DNA of 64,000 nucleotides, from positions 2,046,001-2,110,000 of the forward strand of contig NZ_JABETK010000001.1 in the NCBI RefSeq assembly GCF_013240295.1, in the 5' to 3' direction. This DNA is from Neoaquamicrobium sediminum (GTDB taxonomy: Bacteria; Pseudomonadota; Alphaproteobacteria; Rhizobiales; Rhizobiaceae). The position numbers were made by a program, and so were the translations under genes. The notes below the pieces were generated by a model that was given only the letters and a program-made list of their open reading frames with translations, did not search any database and had not been told where the DNA came from. Shown here piece by piece: positions 55,632-64,000 of this stretch; the stretch's first letter is position 1; each line of letters opens with the position of its first letter.

Positions 55632-56291
55632 GTGATCCGATTCGAGAATGTCGGCCTTCGCTATGGCATGGGACCGGAGATCCTCCGCGACATCTCATTC
55701 GATCTGCCTGAACGCTCGTTCCAGTTTCTGAGCGGCCCGTCGGGCGCCGGCAAGACCACGCTGCTGCGCCTGCTGTTCCTGTCGCTCAAGCCGACGCGCG
55801 GGCTCATCACGGTCTTCAACAAGGATCGCGCGCGCATCACACGTCGCGAACTGCCGATGCTGCGGCGGCGCATCGGCGTCGTGTTCCAGGACTTCCGCCT
55901 GCTCGACCACATGACCACCTACGAGAATGTGGCCTTGCCCCTGCGTGTGCGCGGGCGCGAGGAGGCCACGTATCGGTCGGACGTGATCGAGCTTCTGAAA
56001 TGGGTGGGTCTGGGCGAGCGCATGCATGTGCTGCCGCCCGTGCTGTCGGGCGGCGAAAAGCAGCGCGCGGCAATCGCGCGGGCGCTGATCGAACAGCCGG
56101 AAATCCTGCTGGCGGACGAACCGACGGGCAATGTCGATCCGCCGCTGGCGCGCCGGCTTCTGCGCCTCTTCATCGAACTGAACCGGCTGGGAACGGCGGT
56201 GGTCATCGCCACCCACGATCTCGGCCTGATGGAGCAGGTCGACGCACGGCGCATGATCCTCGCTGACGGGCGGCTGGAAATCCATGATTGA
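55632..56291 (+). CDS. ftsE: FtsE cell-division ABC ATPase
   Basis: ATPase of the FtsEX complex, which couples divisome assembly to peptidoglycan hydrolase activation. 219 residues, with Walker A GPSGAGKTT, signature LSGGEKQR and Walker B ILLADEPTGNVD. The GTG start is 6 bases after AAGGA. Its end overlaps ftsX by 8 bases. Confidence 0.94.
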   Translation: MIRFENVGLRYGMGPEILRDISFDLPERSFQFLSGPSGAGKTTLLRLLFLSLKPTRGLITVFNKDRARITRRELPMLRRRIGVVFQDFRLLDHMTTYENVALPLRVRGREEATYRSDVIELLKWVGLGERMHVLPPVLSGGEKQRAAIARALIEQPEILLADEPTGNVDPPLARRLLRLFIELNRLGTAVVIATHDLGLMEQVDARRMILADGRLEIHD

Positions 56292-57270
56292 CCGGGATCC
56301 AGCAGAAGAGGCCGAGCACGAGGAAGCGGCCCCGGCACGTCCCGAGCGCACGCCGCGCAAGTCTGCGCCGATCGTGCCGCCGCAAAACGTTGCCGGCAGT
56401 GCGCTGATCCTCGTCATCGCCATCATGACGTTCCTGTCATGCCTGACGCTTGGCGCGGTCACGCTGGTGCGCGACACCGCGGCGACATGGCAAACCCAGA
56501 TTGCCCGCGAGGCGACGATCCAGATCAAGCCGGCCGAAGGTTTCGACATGGAGGCGGGCCTGGCCACCGCGCAACGCATCGTGTCGGGTTTCGCCGGCGT
56601 GCGCTCGGCCTCGATCGTCGGCGCCGAGGCGACGGTCAGGCTGCTCGAACCGTGGCTTGGCTCGGGCCTCGACATCGACGAACTGCCCGTACCGCGTCTC
56701 GTGATCGTGACGATCGATCCGGCATCGCCGCCGGATTTCGCCGCGATGCGTACAGCGCTCAGCGCTGAAGTGCCTCAAGCGTCGCTCGACGATCACCGCA
56801 CCTGGGTCGACCGGCTGGTCGCCATGGCGCGCACGACCGTGACAATCGGCATTTCGGTGCTGGCACTGATGCTTGCAGCCACCGTGCTTTCCGTCGTCTT
56901 CGCCACGCGCGGTGCGATGGCCGGCAATGGCCACATCATCGAGGTGCTGCATTTCGTCGGGGCCGAAGCGCGCTTCATCGCCGGCGAGTTCCGCCGCCAT
57001 TTCCTGCTCACGGGCATGAAGGGGGCCGCGGCGGGTGGATTGGCCGCGATCATTGTCTTAGTTGCCTTCTCATGGTGGTCTTCGCGCAACATGGCGACGC
57101 CCGAAGCCGATCAGGCCACGGCGCTGTTCGGCAATTTTGCAATCGGTACAGCGGGTTATGCAGGTGTGGCCCTGGTGGTTGTCGCCGTCGGTGCGCTGAC
57201 TGCAGCCACATCGCACCTGACGGTGGTTTCCTATCTAGGAGACATCGATGCCCGTCATCATGACGGTTGA
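56284..57270 (+). CDS. ftsX: FtsX cell-division membrane protein
   Basis: Membrane partner of FtsE, 328 residues. A cytoplasmic Glu/Ala/Pro-rich N-terminus precedes the first helix (about 38-60). An extracellular domain that engages hydrolases or their regulators comes next. Three C-terminal helices of the FtsX/MacB fold follow (VTIGISVLALMLAATVLSVV, AAAGGLAAIIVLVAFSWW, GVALVVVAVGALTAATS). Confidence 0.93.
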   Translation: MIDRDPAEEAEHEEAAPARPERTPRKSAPIVPPQNVAGSALILVIAIMTFLSCLTLGAVTLVRDTAATWQTQIAREATIQIKPAEGFDMEAGLATAQRIVSGFAGVRSASIVGAEATVRLLEPWLGSGLDIDELPVPRLVIVTIDPASPPDFAAMRTALSAEVPQASLDDHRTWVDRLVAMARTTVTIGISVLALMLAATVLSVVFATRGAMAGNGHIIEVLHFVGAEARFIAGEFRRHFLLTGMKGAAAGGLAAIIVLVAFSWWSSRNMATPEADQATALFGNFAIGTAGYAGVALVVVAVGALTAATSHLTVVSYLGDIDARHHDG

Positions 57271-57334
57271 AAGCTGCTGAAACTCTTTCAGAAGCGGCTA
57301 TTCATTGCCGCAATTCGCAGTTAACCATGGCACT

Positions 57335-58024
57335 ATGAAGGGGCCCGTAAGGACAGTTGCGCCACAGAGGCGCTGGCTGCGCGCGCTTGCCGTCTCGGCA
57401 GTCGTGCTTCTGTGCGGCTGTCTTGCGTTTCTCGGCGGGTTTGCGGCCTTTTCGACGCATGTGGCCCGACTCGCCACGCCTGCCGAGCCGCGCGATGCCG
57501 ACGCCATCATCGTCCTGACCGGCGGTGAGAAGCGTCTCGACGCGGCATTCGACCTGCTTCGCTCGGGCAAGGGGCAGCGGCTGCTCATCAGCGGCGTGAA
57601 CCCCTCGGCGCGCGTGGTCGACCTGCAACAGGCGACGGGTGGAGACCCGGATCTCTTCGCTTGCTGCGTCGATATCGACCGCGCCGCGCTCGATACGATC
57701 GGCAACGCCGAAGAGAGCGCCAAATGGGTGACCAGTCATGCCTATGGCAGCGTCATCGTGGTCACCAACAATTATCACATGCCGCGCAGCCTGCTCGAAC
57801 TGAAGCGTTTGATCGGCGACACCGACCTGCTGCCCTATCCGGTCGTAAACACCCGCCTCGATGGTGGAGAGTGGATGACCAACCGTGATGCGCTGCGGGT
57901 GCTGTTGACCGAATACGCAAAATATCTCGCGGCAGTGGTGCGCGGGGCGTTCCCGCGTCTGGGCTCGCAGCAGGCCGGCATGGTGGAGGTGACGGCGCCT
58001 GCTTCCGCCGAAATGGTCCAATAG
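57335..58024 (+). CDS. YdcF/SanA-like DUF218 membrane protein
   Basis: A 229-residue protein with an N-terminal membrane helix (ALAVSAVVLLCGCLAFLGG) and a periplasmic or cytosolic DUF218 domain (ADAIIVLTGGEKRLDAAF, LISGVNPSARV, VTNNYHMPRSLLELK). Family members affect envelope integrity and vancomycin tolerance; no reaction is settled. ATG 57335 is preferred over TTG 57305. It sits between ftsX and plsC in the same direction. Confidence 0.85.
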   Translation: MKGPVRTVAPQRRWLRALAVSAVVLLCGCLAFLGGFAAFSTHVARLATPAEPRDADAIIVLTGGEKRLDAAFDLLRSGKGQRLLISGVNPSARVVDLQQATGGDPDLFACCVDIDRAALDTIGNAEESAKWVTSHAYGSVIVVTNNYHMPRSLLELKRLIGDTDLLPYPVVNTRLDGGEWMTNRDALRVLLTEYAKYLAAVVRGAFPRLGSQQAGMVEVTAPASAEMVQ

Positions 58025-58109
58025 GACCCGCTCGGGCCGCGACGCATTCCCCTTTGCGGCTGCTTGGTGTAACCAGACCTCCGCACGACAACCCCTCAGG
58101 CCGGTCCCC

Positions 58110-58910
58110 ATGCTCGTCGTCAGGTCGCTGGCGTTCAACGTCGCCTTCTATGTCAGCCTTATCGTCCAGATGATCTTCTGGACACCGTTCTATTTCATCG
58201 CGCCGCGCCACCTCGCCTGGTTCGTGCCGAAATTCTGGGCGCGGTCGAGCCTCAAGCTGCAGGAATGGATCGCCGGCACCGAAAGCCGGATCGTAGGCAT
58301 GGAAAACCTGCCGGAAGGGCCGTTCATCCTGGCGCCCAAGCACCAGTCCTTCTGGGATACGATCTCGTTTTTTCCCTACCTGCGCGACCCGGTCTACATC
58401 CTCAAGCGCGAGCTGATGTGGATCCCGATGTTCGGCTGGTACGTCGGCAAGATGCGCATGATCCCGATCAACCGCGGCAGCCGCTCCAAGGCGCTGAAAC
58501 AGGCGCTGGTGATTGCGCGCGAGCGCATGGCAGAGAACCGGCAGCTCATTATCTATCCGGAAGGTACGCGCCGCGCGCCCGGCGACGAGCCGGCCTACAA
58601 ATGGGGCATCGTCGAAATCTACTCGGCGCTGGGTGTTCCCGTGGTGCCTGTTGCGCATGTCGCGGGTCTCTACTGGCCGCGCCGCAAGTTCCTGCGGTTT
58701 CCGGGCGTCATCCATGCCCGCTTCCTGCCTCCGATCGAGCCGGGGCTGGGAAAGGAAGCGTTCATGGAGCGACTGGTTTCCGAAACCGAGGCTGCCTGCG
58801 ATGAACTGCTGGTCGAGGCCGCGCGTTCGGCCAACCCACCGCAGATGCCGCCCACGGCCGTAAAGCGGCTCAGGGAACTCGGGGTGGAACCGCCGGCTGC
58901 GAGGGACTGA
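58110..58910 (+). CDS. plsC: 1-acyl-glycerol-3-phosphate acyltransferase
   Basis: Membrane acyltransferase that makes phosphatidic acid. 266 residues, with an N-terminal membrane helix, the catalytic HX4D motif in KHQSFWDTISFF and the substrate motif IIYPEGTRRAPGDEP. Its 3' end overlaps the convergent ChaC-like gene by 41 bases. Confidence 0.92.
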   Translation: MLVVRSLAFNVAFYVSLIVQMIFWTPFYFIAPRHLAWFVPKFWARSSLKLQEWIAGTESRIVGMENLPEGPFILAPKHQSFWDTISFFPYLRDPVYILKRELMWIPMFGWYVGKMRMIPINRGSRSKALKQALVIARERMAENRQLIIYPEGTRRAPGDEPAYKWGIVEIYSALGVPVVPVAHVAGLYWPRRKFLRFPGVIHARFLPPIEPGLGKEAFMERLVSETEAACDELLVEAARSANPPQMPPTAVKRLRELGVEPPAARD

Positions 58911-59418
58911 GGCGCTCGGCGACCCGCTCCAGCCAGTGATCACGGATGCCCAGTGCCCTCAAGTGGCCGATCGTGTTCAGCACATACTCCTCGTTCGGGC
59001 CGGACTGGCCGACCGAGCTGCGGACGGTTCGCGCTGCTTCATCGACATCGACGCGCGCTGCATATTGCAGGTGATGACGGTCGACGACGTAGGTCACGGC
59101 TTCAACCGTGTCGCCGCTGTCGAGCCTGATAGGAAGCCTTTTTTCCAGGTAGACGTTTGTGACGAGCTCGCGTTCGCGCAGATAGGCCATTACCTCGCCG
59201 GAAAGATCGTCCGGGACACGGAAGGCGAGGCCGAGGCAGGATCCACCACGATCCAGACCCAGCACAAGGCCCGGCCGATCCGGAGTTCCGCGGTGGACGT
59301 GCGAGCGCACGCACAGCGCCCGGCGATAGCCCATGAGACGCGCCCTGTGCGTTTCGGTATGGGCAAAACCCGGCCGCCACATCAGCGAGCCATAGCCAAA
59401 CACCCAAAAATCGCCCAT
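58870..59418 (-). CDS. ChaC-like gamma-glutamylcyclotransferase
   Basis: A 182-residue protein of the ChaC family, which cleaves glutathione to 5-oxoproline and Cys-Gly. The substrate loop is VFGYGSLMWRPGF, and the catalytic Glu is in VYLEKRLPIRL. The start at 59418 (MGDFWVFGYGSLMW) fits the family; longer starts add unrelated residues. It converges with plsC. Confidence 0.9.
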   Translation of the reverse strand: MGDFWVFGYGSLMWRPGFAHTETHRARLMGYRRALCVRSHVHRGTPDRPGLVLGLDRGGSCLGLAFRVPDDLSGEVMAYLRERELVTNVYLEKRLPIRLDSGDTVEAVTYVVDRHHLQYAARVDVDEAARTVRSSVGQSGPNEEYVLNTIGHLRALGIRDHWLERVAERLSPSQPAVPPRVP

Positions 59419-59480
59419 ATCGCCTAACCACACTGAATGCACCGGACAGTTCCGGGGCGAGGGGTAGCGAGAGCGAGGGC

Positions 59481-60473
59481 ATGGCGTCAAGCGGTGCAGG
59501 ACGACCCAATTATAGCAGACGGTTCTTCTGGTTCGCGCTGGCGATCGTGCTGGCGGTCGTGCTTTATTCGTTCGGCTGGCACTATGCTTCCCGGCGTCTG
59601 GTCGACGAGGTCAACGCGACCGTGGCTGGAGTTAACCGCGATGGGCGCCGCGCGAGCTGCGAAAACGCCGAGGCGCGGGGCTATCCGTTCCGCATAGGCG
59701 TGTTCTGCCGGTCGGTGATGTTCGAGGACGGACGAAACGGCATCGGCTTCCGGGCACGGCAGTTCCGCTCGGCCGCACAAATCTATGCGCCGAAGCACAT
59801 CATAGGCGAACTCGACGGGCCGGCGACACTGCAGGTGCCGGGTCTCAACGCGCTCGATCTGACCTGGTCGAGCCTGCAGGCCAGTGTGCGGCTCGCCTTG
59901 CCGCTGCCCGAGCGGATGTCGATGGAAAGCCGCGACCTGGTGGTAAGGCTGGATGAGCCGGGCGACCTGTCACCGCTTCTCGGGCAGGCGGAGAGCTTCC
60001 AGCTTCACATGCGACCGGCCGGCGCAGACCTCGATCTGGCCGCCCGTTTTTCCTCTTTGCTGCTCGATGCCGAACTGGTCGGTGCAACCACCCTGCCACC
60101 GCTCGACGGGCTGGTGGACGTGTCGCTTGCCGGATGGGCGGAACCGATCGAGGACCGTCGCAGCCTGCGTGGCCGCTCGGGCACGATCCGCAACATTACG
60201 CTCTCGACGGCTGAAGGAGCGGGCGTGACGATCACCGGACCTGTGGTGATCGACGAGGCGGGGCTTGTCGACGCCGAATTGAGCGTCACGGTGCGCGAGC
60301 CTCAGGCGCTGGCCAGCATCCTGGCCGAGCTGATGCCCGAATCCCGTAGCGAAATCGAGCTCGCCATGACGGGACTGTCGGCGATGGGAGACACGCCCAC
60401 ATTGCCGCTGCGTATCGACGGCGGCGAAGTACGTCTGGGCTTCCTGTCGCTGGGCTCGATACCGCCGCTCTGA
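59481..60473 (+). CDS. DUF2125 domain-containing protein
   Basis: A 330-residue protein with one N-terminal membrane helix (FFWFALAIVLAVVLYSFGWH), then the DUF2125 periplasmic domain with CENAEARGYPFRIGVFC near residues 55-71. The family is common in Hyphomicrobiales and of unknown function. It converges with tyrC with only 3 bases between the genes. Confidence 0.88.
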   Translation: MASSGAGRPNYSRRFFWFALAIVLAVVLYSFGWHYASRRLVDEVNATVAGVNRDGRRASCENAEARGYPFRIGVFCRSVMFEDGRNGIGFRARQFRSAAQIYAPKHIIGELDGPATLQVPGLNALDLTWSSLQASVRLALPLPERMSMESRDLVVRLDEPGDLSPLLGQAESFQLHMRPAGADLDLAARFSSLLLDAELVGATTLPPLDGLVDVSLAGWAEPIEDRRSLRGRSGTIRNITLSTAEGAGVTITGPVVIDEAGLVDAELSVTVREPQALASILAELMPESRSEIELAMTGLSAMGDTPTLPLRIDGGEVRLGFLSLGSIPPL

Positions 60474-60476
60474 AGT

Positions 60477-61412
60477 TCAGCGCTTTTCCGGATGGGAGGC
60501 GACGAAGCGGCCGAAGTCTGGCGCGTCGATTTCCTGCCCGGCCTCGATGATCGAGCGGCGCACGGCTCGCGTTCGCGTGAACATCTCGAACAGCTTGTCG
60601 CCGTCGCCCCAGCGGATCGCGCGCTGCAGCGAGGCGAGGTCCTCGGAGAAGCGCGACAGCATCTCGAGGATCGCGTCCTTGTTGTGCAGGCACACGTCGC
60701 GCCACATGGTCGGGTCGGAGGCCGCCAGTCGCGTGAAGTCTCGGAAGCCGGAGGCGGAATATTTGATGACCTCCGACTTGGTCACCGTTTCCAGATCGTC
60801 GGCGGTGCCGACGATGTTGTAGGCGATGATATGCGGCAGGTGCGACACCATCGCCAGCACCATGTCGTGGTGCTGCGGGTCCATCGTGTCGATGTTCGAG
60901 CCGCATTCGCGCCAGAAGGCGGCGAGCCGATCGACAGCTGCTTCATCGGTGCCTTCCAGAGGCGTCAGGATACACCAGCGGTTTTCGAACAGTTCCGCAA
61001 AGCCGGCATCAGGACCGGACTTTTCCGTGCCCGCGAGCGGGTGGCCGGGAATGAAATGGACGTGTTCCGGCATGCGCGGCTGCATCTGCGCGATCACCGA
61101 CGCCTTGGTCGAGCCGACATCGGTCACGATGGCGCCCGTCTTCAGCGACGATGCGATGAGCTCCGCCACCGCGCCGGAAGAGCCGACAGGCACCGAAACA
61201 ATGACGAGGTCGGCTTCCACGACCGCTTCGGCGGGATCGGACAGGTATCGGTCCCCGAGGCCGAGCTCCGCGGCGCGCGCCAGCGTTTCTTGGCTCCGGG
61301 TCGAAATGACGATCTCGCCGGCAAGATTTTCCTGGCGGATCTTCCGCGCCAGTGACGAGCCGATGAGGCCGATGCCGATCAGCGCGATCCGGTCGAACAT
61401 GGGGTCGGACAT
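60477..61412 (-). CDS. tyrC: Prephenate/arogenate dehydrogenase (TyrC type)
   Basis: Oxidative decarboxylation step of tyrosine synthesis. 311 residues, with the NAD-binding GIGLIGSSLAR near 13-23, VTDVGSTKASV and the catalytic His in FIPGHPLAGTEKSG. The helical C-terminal dimer domain contains FRDFTRLAASDPTMWRDVC. Three bases separate it from hisC upstream. TyrC-type enzymes may use arogenate or both substrates; specificity is not visible. Confidence 0.9.
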   Translation of the reverse strand: MSDPMFDRIALIGIGLIGSSLARKIRQENLAGEIVISTRSQETLARAAELGLGDRYLSDPAEAVVEADLVIVSVPVGSSGAVAELIASSLKTGAIVTDVGSTKASVIAQMQPRMPEHVHFIPGHPLAGTEKSGPDAGFAELFENRWCILTPLEGTDEAAVDRLAAFWRECGSNIDTMDPQHHDMVLAMVSHLPHIIAYNIVGTADDLETVTKSEVIKYSASGFRDFTRLAASDPTMWRDVCLHNKDAILEMLSRFSEDLASLQRAIRWGDGDKLFEMFTRTRAVRRSIIEAGQEIDAPDFGRFVASHPEKR

Positions 61413-61415
61413 GGT

Positions 61416-62521
61416 TCAGTCTTTCAGAAATTCGGAGAGGGCGGCGACAACGCCGCGATTGGCTTCCTCCGTGCCGATCGACATGCGCAGCGCGTTGGGA
61501 AAGCCGTAGGCGGCGACACGGCGCAGCAGATAGCCGCGCGCGCTCAGATACTCGTCGGCTGCGGCCGCCGAGTATCGTGCGTCGTCCGGGAAGTGGATGA
61601 GGATGAAGTTGCCGACGCTGGGCGTGACCCTCAGCCCAAGCTTGCGCAGTTCCTCGCTCGTCCAGTTGCGCCACTCCTCGTTGTGGGCCGCGGAGCGCTC
61701 CACATGCGCGCGGTCGAGCATGGCAGCGACACCCGCCTCGATCGCCATGGCGCTGACATTGAACGGATCGCGCACACGCTCCAGCACGTCGACGACATGT
61801 TGCGGCGCATAGATCCAGCCGATACGCGCGCCGCCCAGGCCATAGACCTTGGAGAAGGTGCGGGTCATGACGACGTTGGCGGAACCGGCGACGAGCTCGA
61901 CGCCCGCTTCGTAGTCGTTGCGGCGCACGAATTCGGCGTAGGCGGCGTCGATGATGAGCAGCACGTCCCTGGGCGCAGCGCTGCATGCAGCCGGCGTATC
62001 TCGCCGAAGGGCAGATAGGTGCCGGTTGGGTTGTTGGGATTGGCGAGGAACACCGCTTTCGTCTTCGGCGTCACGGCGGCAAGGATTGCGTCGACGTCGG
62101 CGCGTTCGTCGGTTTCCCCGGCCACGACCGGGGTGGCGCCGGCCGCGCGGATGTAGATCGGATAGGCAAGGAAGCCGTGCTCGCTGTAGATCGCCTCGTC
62201 GCCGTCGCGCAGATAGGTGCGCGCCATCAGGGCGATGGCCTCGTCCGAGCCGTTGAAGGCCATTACATTGGCCGCGTTCAGCCCATGCACGCTGGCAATC
62301 GTCTCGCGCAGGCGCGTCGACGAACCATCGGGATAGAGTTCCAGCCGGTCGGCGATCGCGCGCACGGCCTCTACCGCCTTCGGCGATGGCCCGAGCGGGT
62401 TCTCGTTGGCCGACAGCTTGTGAACCTTCGCAACACCTGCCGGCGCATGGCTCTTGCCGGGCACGTAGGCATCGATCTCCATCACGCCGGGGCGCGGTTG
62501 CGGGCGAAGCTCGGTGGTCAT
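61416..62521 (-). CDS. hisC: Histidinol-phosphate/aromatic aminotransferase, frame broken
   Basis: PLP-dependent class I/II aminotransferase of about 368 residues when repaired. It serves histidine synthesis and probably tyrosine/phenylalanine, given its pairing with tyrC. N-terminal half: [36 protein letters not shown]-terminal half: the PLP Lys in [17 protein letters not shown]. The frame breaks at the GGG in CCCTGGG/CCCAGGG near 61966-61969; one added G gives [17 protein letters not shown]. Both halves are intact, so the gene is most likely functional. Confidence 0.9.
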
Positions 62522-62607
62522 GGGCGTATTCCAGCTTGAAGGGCCGCCTGCCTCTAGCAAGCTTTGCCGTTGACGCAAAGGGCGGGCAGGCCTAAAAGCA
62601 AGATCAG

Positions 62608-62662
62608 ACCCGTGGTGATTTGGCCGGTCGGCTTGCAGCCACGTTAAACAAGTTGCTAAAGG
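62608..62662 (+). ncRNA. SAM-II riboswitch before metA
   Basis: The conserved SAM-II core is present: CGTGG (62611-62615) pairs with CCACG (62639-62643), enclosing TGATTTGGCCGGTCGGCTTG, and the pseudoknot strand TTAAACAAGTTGCTAAAGG follows. SAM-II aptamers precede metA and related methionine genes in alphaproteobacteria and shut expression when S-adenosylmethionine is plentiful. Confidence 0.92.
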
Positions 62663-62686
62663 GCCGTTTGCAACATGTCCGTTGGG

Positions 62687-62719
62687 ACCGGCCGCGAATT
62701 CGCCGCCGGTTTTTTTGTT
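62687..62719 (+). terminator. Terminator between the SAM-II aptamer and metA
   Basis: ACCGGCCGCGAATTCGCCGCCGGT is a self-complementary hairpin with two mismatched positions, followed by seven T and GTTTTT. Placed 25 bases after the aptamer and 16 bases before the metA start, it suits transcription attenuation. Confidence 0.8.
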
Positions 62720-62734
62720 TTTGGAGTGTTTGCA

Positions 62735-63673
62735 GTGCCGATCAAGATCCCCGACCAGCTTCCCGCCCGAGACGTACTGGTGCGCGAGGGCGTGTCCGTC
62801 ATGGACGAGCGCTCGGCGTTGCGGCAGGACATCCGGCCGCTGCAGATCGGTCTGCTCAACCTGATGCCCAACAAGATCCGCACGGAGACGCAGATTGCCC
62901 GGCTGATAGGCGCGACGCCGCTGCAGGTGGAACTGACGCTGGTGCGCATCGGCAATCACAAGGCCAAGAACACGTCCGAAGAGCATCTCATCACCTTCTA
63001 CCAGACGTGGGAGGAGGTCCGGTCGCGCAAGTTCGATGGTTTCATCGTCACTGGGGCGCCGATCGAGCTGCTGCCTTTCGAGGACGTCACCTACTGGGAC
63101 GAATTGACCAAAATCCTCGACTGGACGACGACCAACGTGCACTCGTCCTTCTTCATCTGCTGGGGCGCCATGGCTGCCGCGTGGCATTTCCACCGCGTGC
63201 CCAAATACACGCTGGAGAAGAAGGCGTTCGGCGTTTACCGCCACCGCAACCATGCCCCGGCGTCGCCTTTCCTCACCGGGTTTTCCGACGATTTCGCCAT
63301 ACCGGTCTCCCGCTGGACGGAGGTTCGCAGCTCCGATATCGCGGCCAATACCGGGCTGGAGCTGTTGATGGAGTCGGATGCCACCGGCCCTTGCATGCTT
63401 GCCGAGAAGACCGGCAACCGGCTCTATATGTTCAACCACATCGAATACGATTCCACCTCGCTGAAGGAGGAGTACGACCGCGATGTCGCGGCCGGTTCGC
63501 CGATCGAGGTGCCGCACGAATATTACCCGGGCAACGATCCGGCGCGACCACCGCTCAACCGCTGGCGCTCGCATGCGCATCTGCTCTTCGGCAACTGGAT
63601 CAACCAGGTCTATCAGACGACGCCGTACGACCTGGCGGAGCTCGGCGGCAGCTCGGAGGCGGTGGTGGCCTGA
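62735..63673 (+). CDS. metA: MetA homoserine O-acyltransferase (acetyl-type residue)
   Basis: First committed step of methionine synthesis, activating homoserine. 312 residues from GTG 62735 (GGAG 9 bases upstream). The catalytic Cys is in [12 protein letters not shown], with His and Glu in MFNHIEYD. The specificity position reads [12 protein letters not shown], with Glu where E. coli MetA has Gly (GAPLGLVEF). Published work links this Glu to acetyl-CoA use, so homoserine O-acetyltransferase activity is predicted. Controlled by the SAM-II element upstream. Confidence 0.92.
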   Translation: MPIKIPDQLPARDVLVREGVSVMDERSALRQDIRPLQIGLLNLMPNKIRTETQIARLIGATPLQVELTLVRIGNHKAKNTSEEHLITFYQTWEEVRSRKFDGFIVTGAPIELLPFEDVTYWDELTKILDWTTTNVHSSFFICWGAMAAAWHFHRVPKYTLEKKAFGVYRHRNHAPASPFLTGFSDDFAIPVSRWTEVRSSDIAANTGLELLMESDATGPCMLAEKTGNRLYMFNHIEYDSTSLKEEYDRDVAAGSPIEVPHEYYPGNDPARPPLNRWRSHAHLLFGNWINQVYQTTPYDLAELGGSSEAVVA

Positions 63674-63693
63674 TCACGCAGCCGGCCGTTGCT

Positions 63694-64000
63694 TCAGCCG
63701 GCCGGCTTCCTGCGCCGCTGCGATCGCGGCTTGCTTTCAGGGATCGGCGTCTTGAAGACGATCTCGCGGTGCGGGTAGGGATCGCGATGCCGGCCTCCTG
63801 AAAGGCATCCCACAGCGCCAGCAGCACCTTTCCGCGCACGTTCGTCAATCCCTGCTGTGGGTCCTTGATCCAGAAGCGCAGAACGAAGTCGAGCGAGGAA
63901 TCGCCGAACTCGGTCAGCCAGCAGACCGGCGTCCGGCTGGCCTCGACGCGCGACACGGTCATTGCGGCCTTGATCGCTAGTTCGGAAACCTGATGCGGGT
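63694..64000 (-). CDS. MscS-family mechanosensitive channel, C-terminal part, frame broken
   Basis: Only the cytoplasmic C-terminal domain of a MscS-like channel is inside the window; the gene runs off the right edge. The fragment shows VCWLTEFGDSSLDFVLRFWI (split at the window's inner part), VLLALWDAFQEAGIAIP and the family's closing VFKTPIP. The frame breaks near 63770-63776; one added C gives AIPYPHREIVFKTPIPESK and a stop at 63694. The channel would release solutes under osmotic downshock. Confidence 0.82.
   Translation of the reverse strand, partial: PASGFRTSDQGRNDRVARRGQPDAGLLADRVRRFLARLRSALLDQGPTAGIDERARKGAAGAVGCLSGGRHRDPYPHREIVFKTPIPESKPRSQRRRKPAG

Noticed and set aside
61416-62521. 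hisC, xerD, xylH and other broken genes as true pseudogenes
   Set aside because: Both halves of each gene are well conserved, catalytic residues are intact, and one G or C restores the frame in every case except pstA. Sequence error explains this better than decay.

Overview
The window is GC-rich chromosomal DNA from an alphaproteobacterium of the order Hyphomicrobiales (Rhizobiales), probably near Phyllobacteriaceae/Rhizobiaceae. The evidence is a PhyR-NepR-EcfG general stress locus, CpdR, CobS/CobT, a SAM-II riboswitch before metA, DUF2125 and PRC-barrel proteins, and an inverted repeat of the rhizobial intergenic type. Genus cannot be fixed from sequence reading alone.

Layout. 0-6.2 kb: phosphate uptake and control (pstSCAB-phoU-phoB). 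6.3-9.2 kb: a vanadium-haloperoxidase/PAP2-like protein with a CRTAC1-like FG-GAP partner. 9.2-13.9 kb: a xylose-type ABC operon (xylFHG) with a divergent ROK repressor and a palindromic operator at its promoter. 14-21.7 kb: housekeeping (xerD, accA, L,D-transpeptidase, TusA-like, COG0523 GTPase, D-Ala-D-Ala carboxypeptidase, M20 amidohydrolase). 21.7-25.1 kb: tRNA-Arg(CCU) and a large secreted subtilase. 25.1-26.1 kb: an sRNA with three CCUCCUCCC-loop hairpins and two small stress membrane proteins. 26.3-33 kb: a TAXI-type TRAP transporter with DctB/DctD-like regulators and a candidate sigma-54 promoter plus upstream palindrome. 33-35 kb: a quinone-detoxification-like set (MhqO/MhqD-like, GNAT). 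35-43.6 kb: a general stress island in which at least seven units, most encoding small membrane or envelope proteins, carry GGAAC-N16/17-CGTT promoters, around nepR-ecfG, phyR and an HWE kinase. 43.6-49.7 kb: aroK-aroB, CorC, TetR with an RlmN/Cfr-like radical SAM enzyme, BolA, a J-domain protein. 49.8-53.7 kb: cobS-cobT and a phytase-like esterase. 53.7-64 kb: cpdR, hpt, ftsEX, YdcF-like, plsC, ChaC-like, DUF2125, tyrC-hisC, SAM-II/metA and a partial MscS channel.

Sequence quality matters. Eleven genes, including hisC and xerD, contain reading-frame breaks (12 events). Eleven of the 12 are repaired by adding one G or C, mostly within a G or C run. This pattern points to homopolymer undercalling in the assembly rather than gene decay. 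I list those genes as full-length CDS and give each break position.

Strongest candidates for something new: the triple anti-Shine-Dalgarno hairpin sRNA near 25.3 kb, the compact EcfG regulon island with unnamed small membrane proteins, the TetR/RlmN-Cfr-like pair with an operator placed between -35 and -10, and the DctBD/sigma-54-controlled TAXI transporter.
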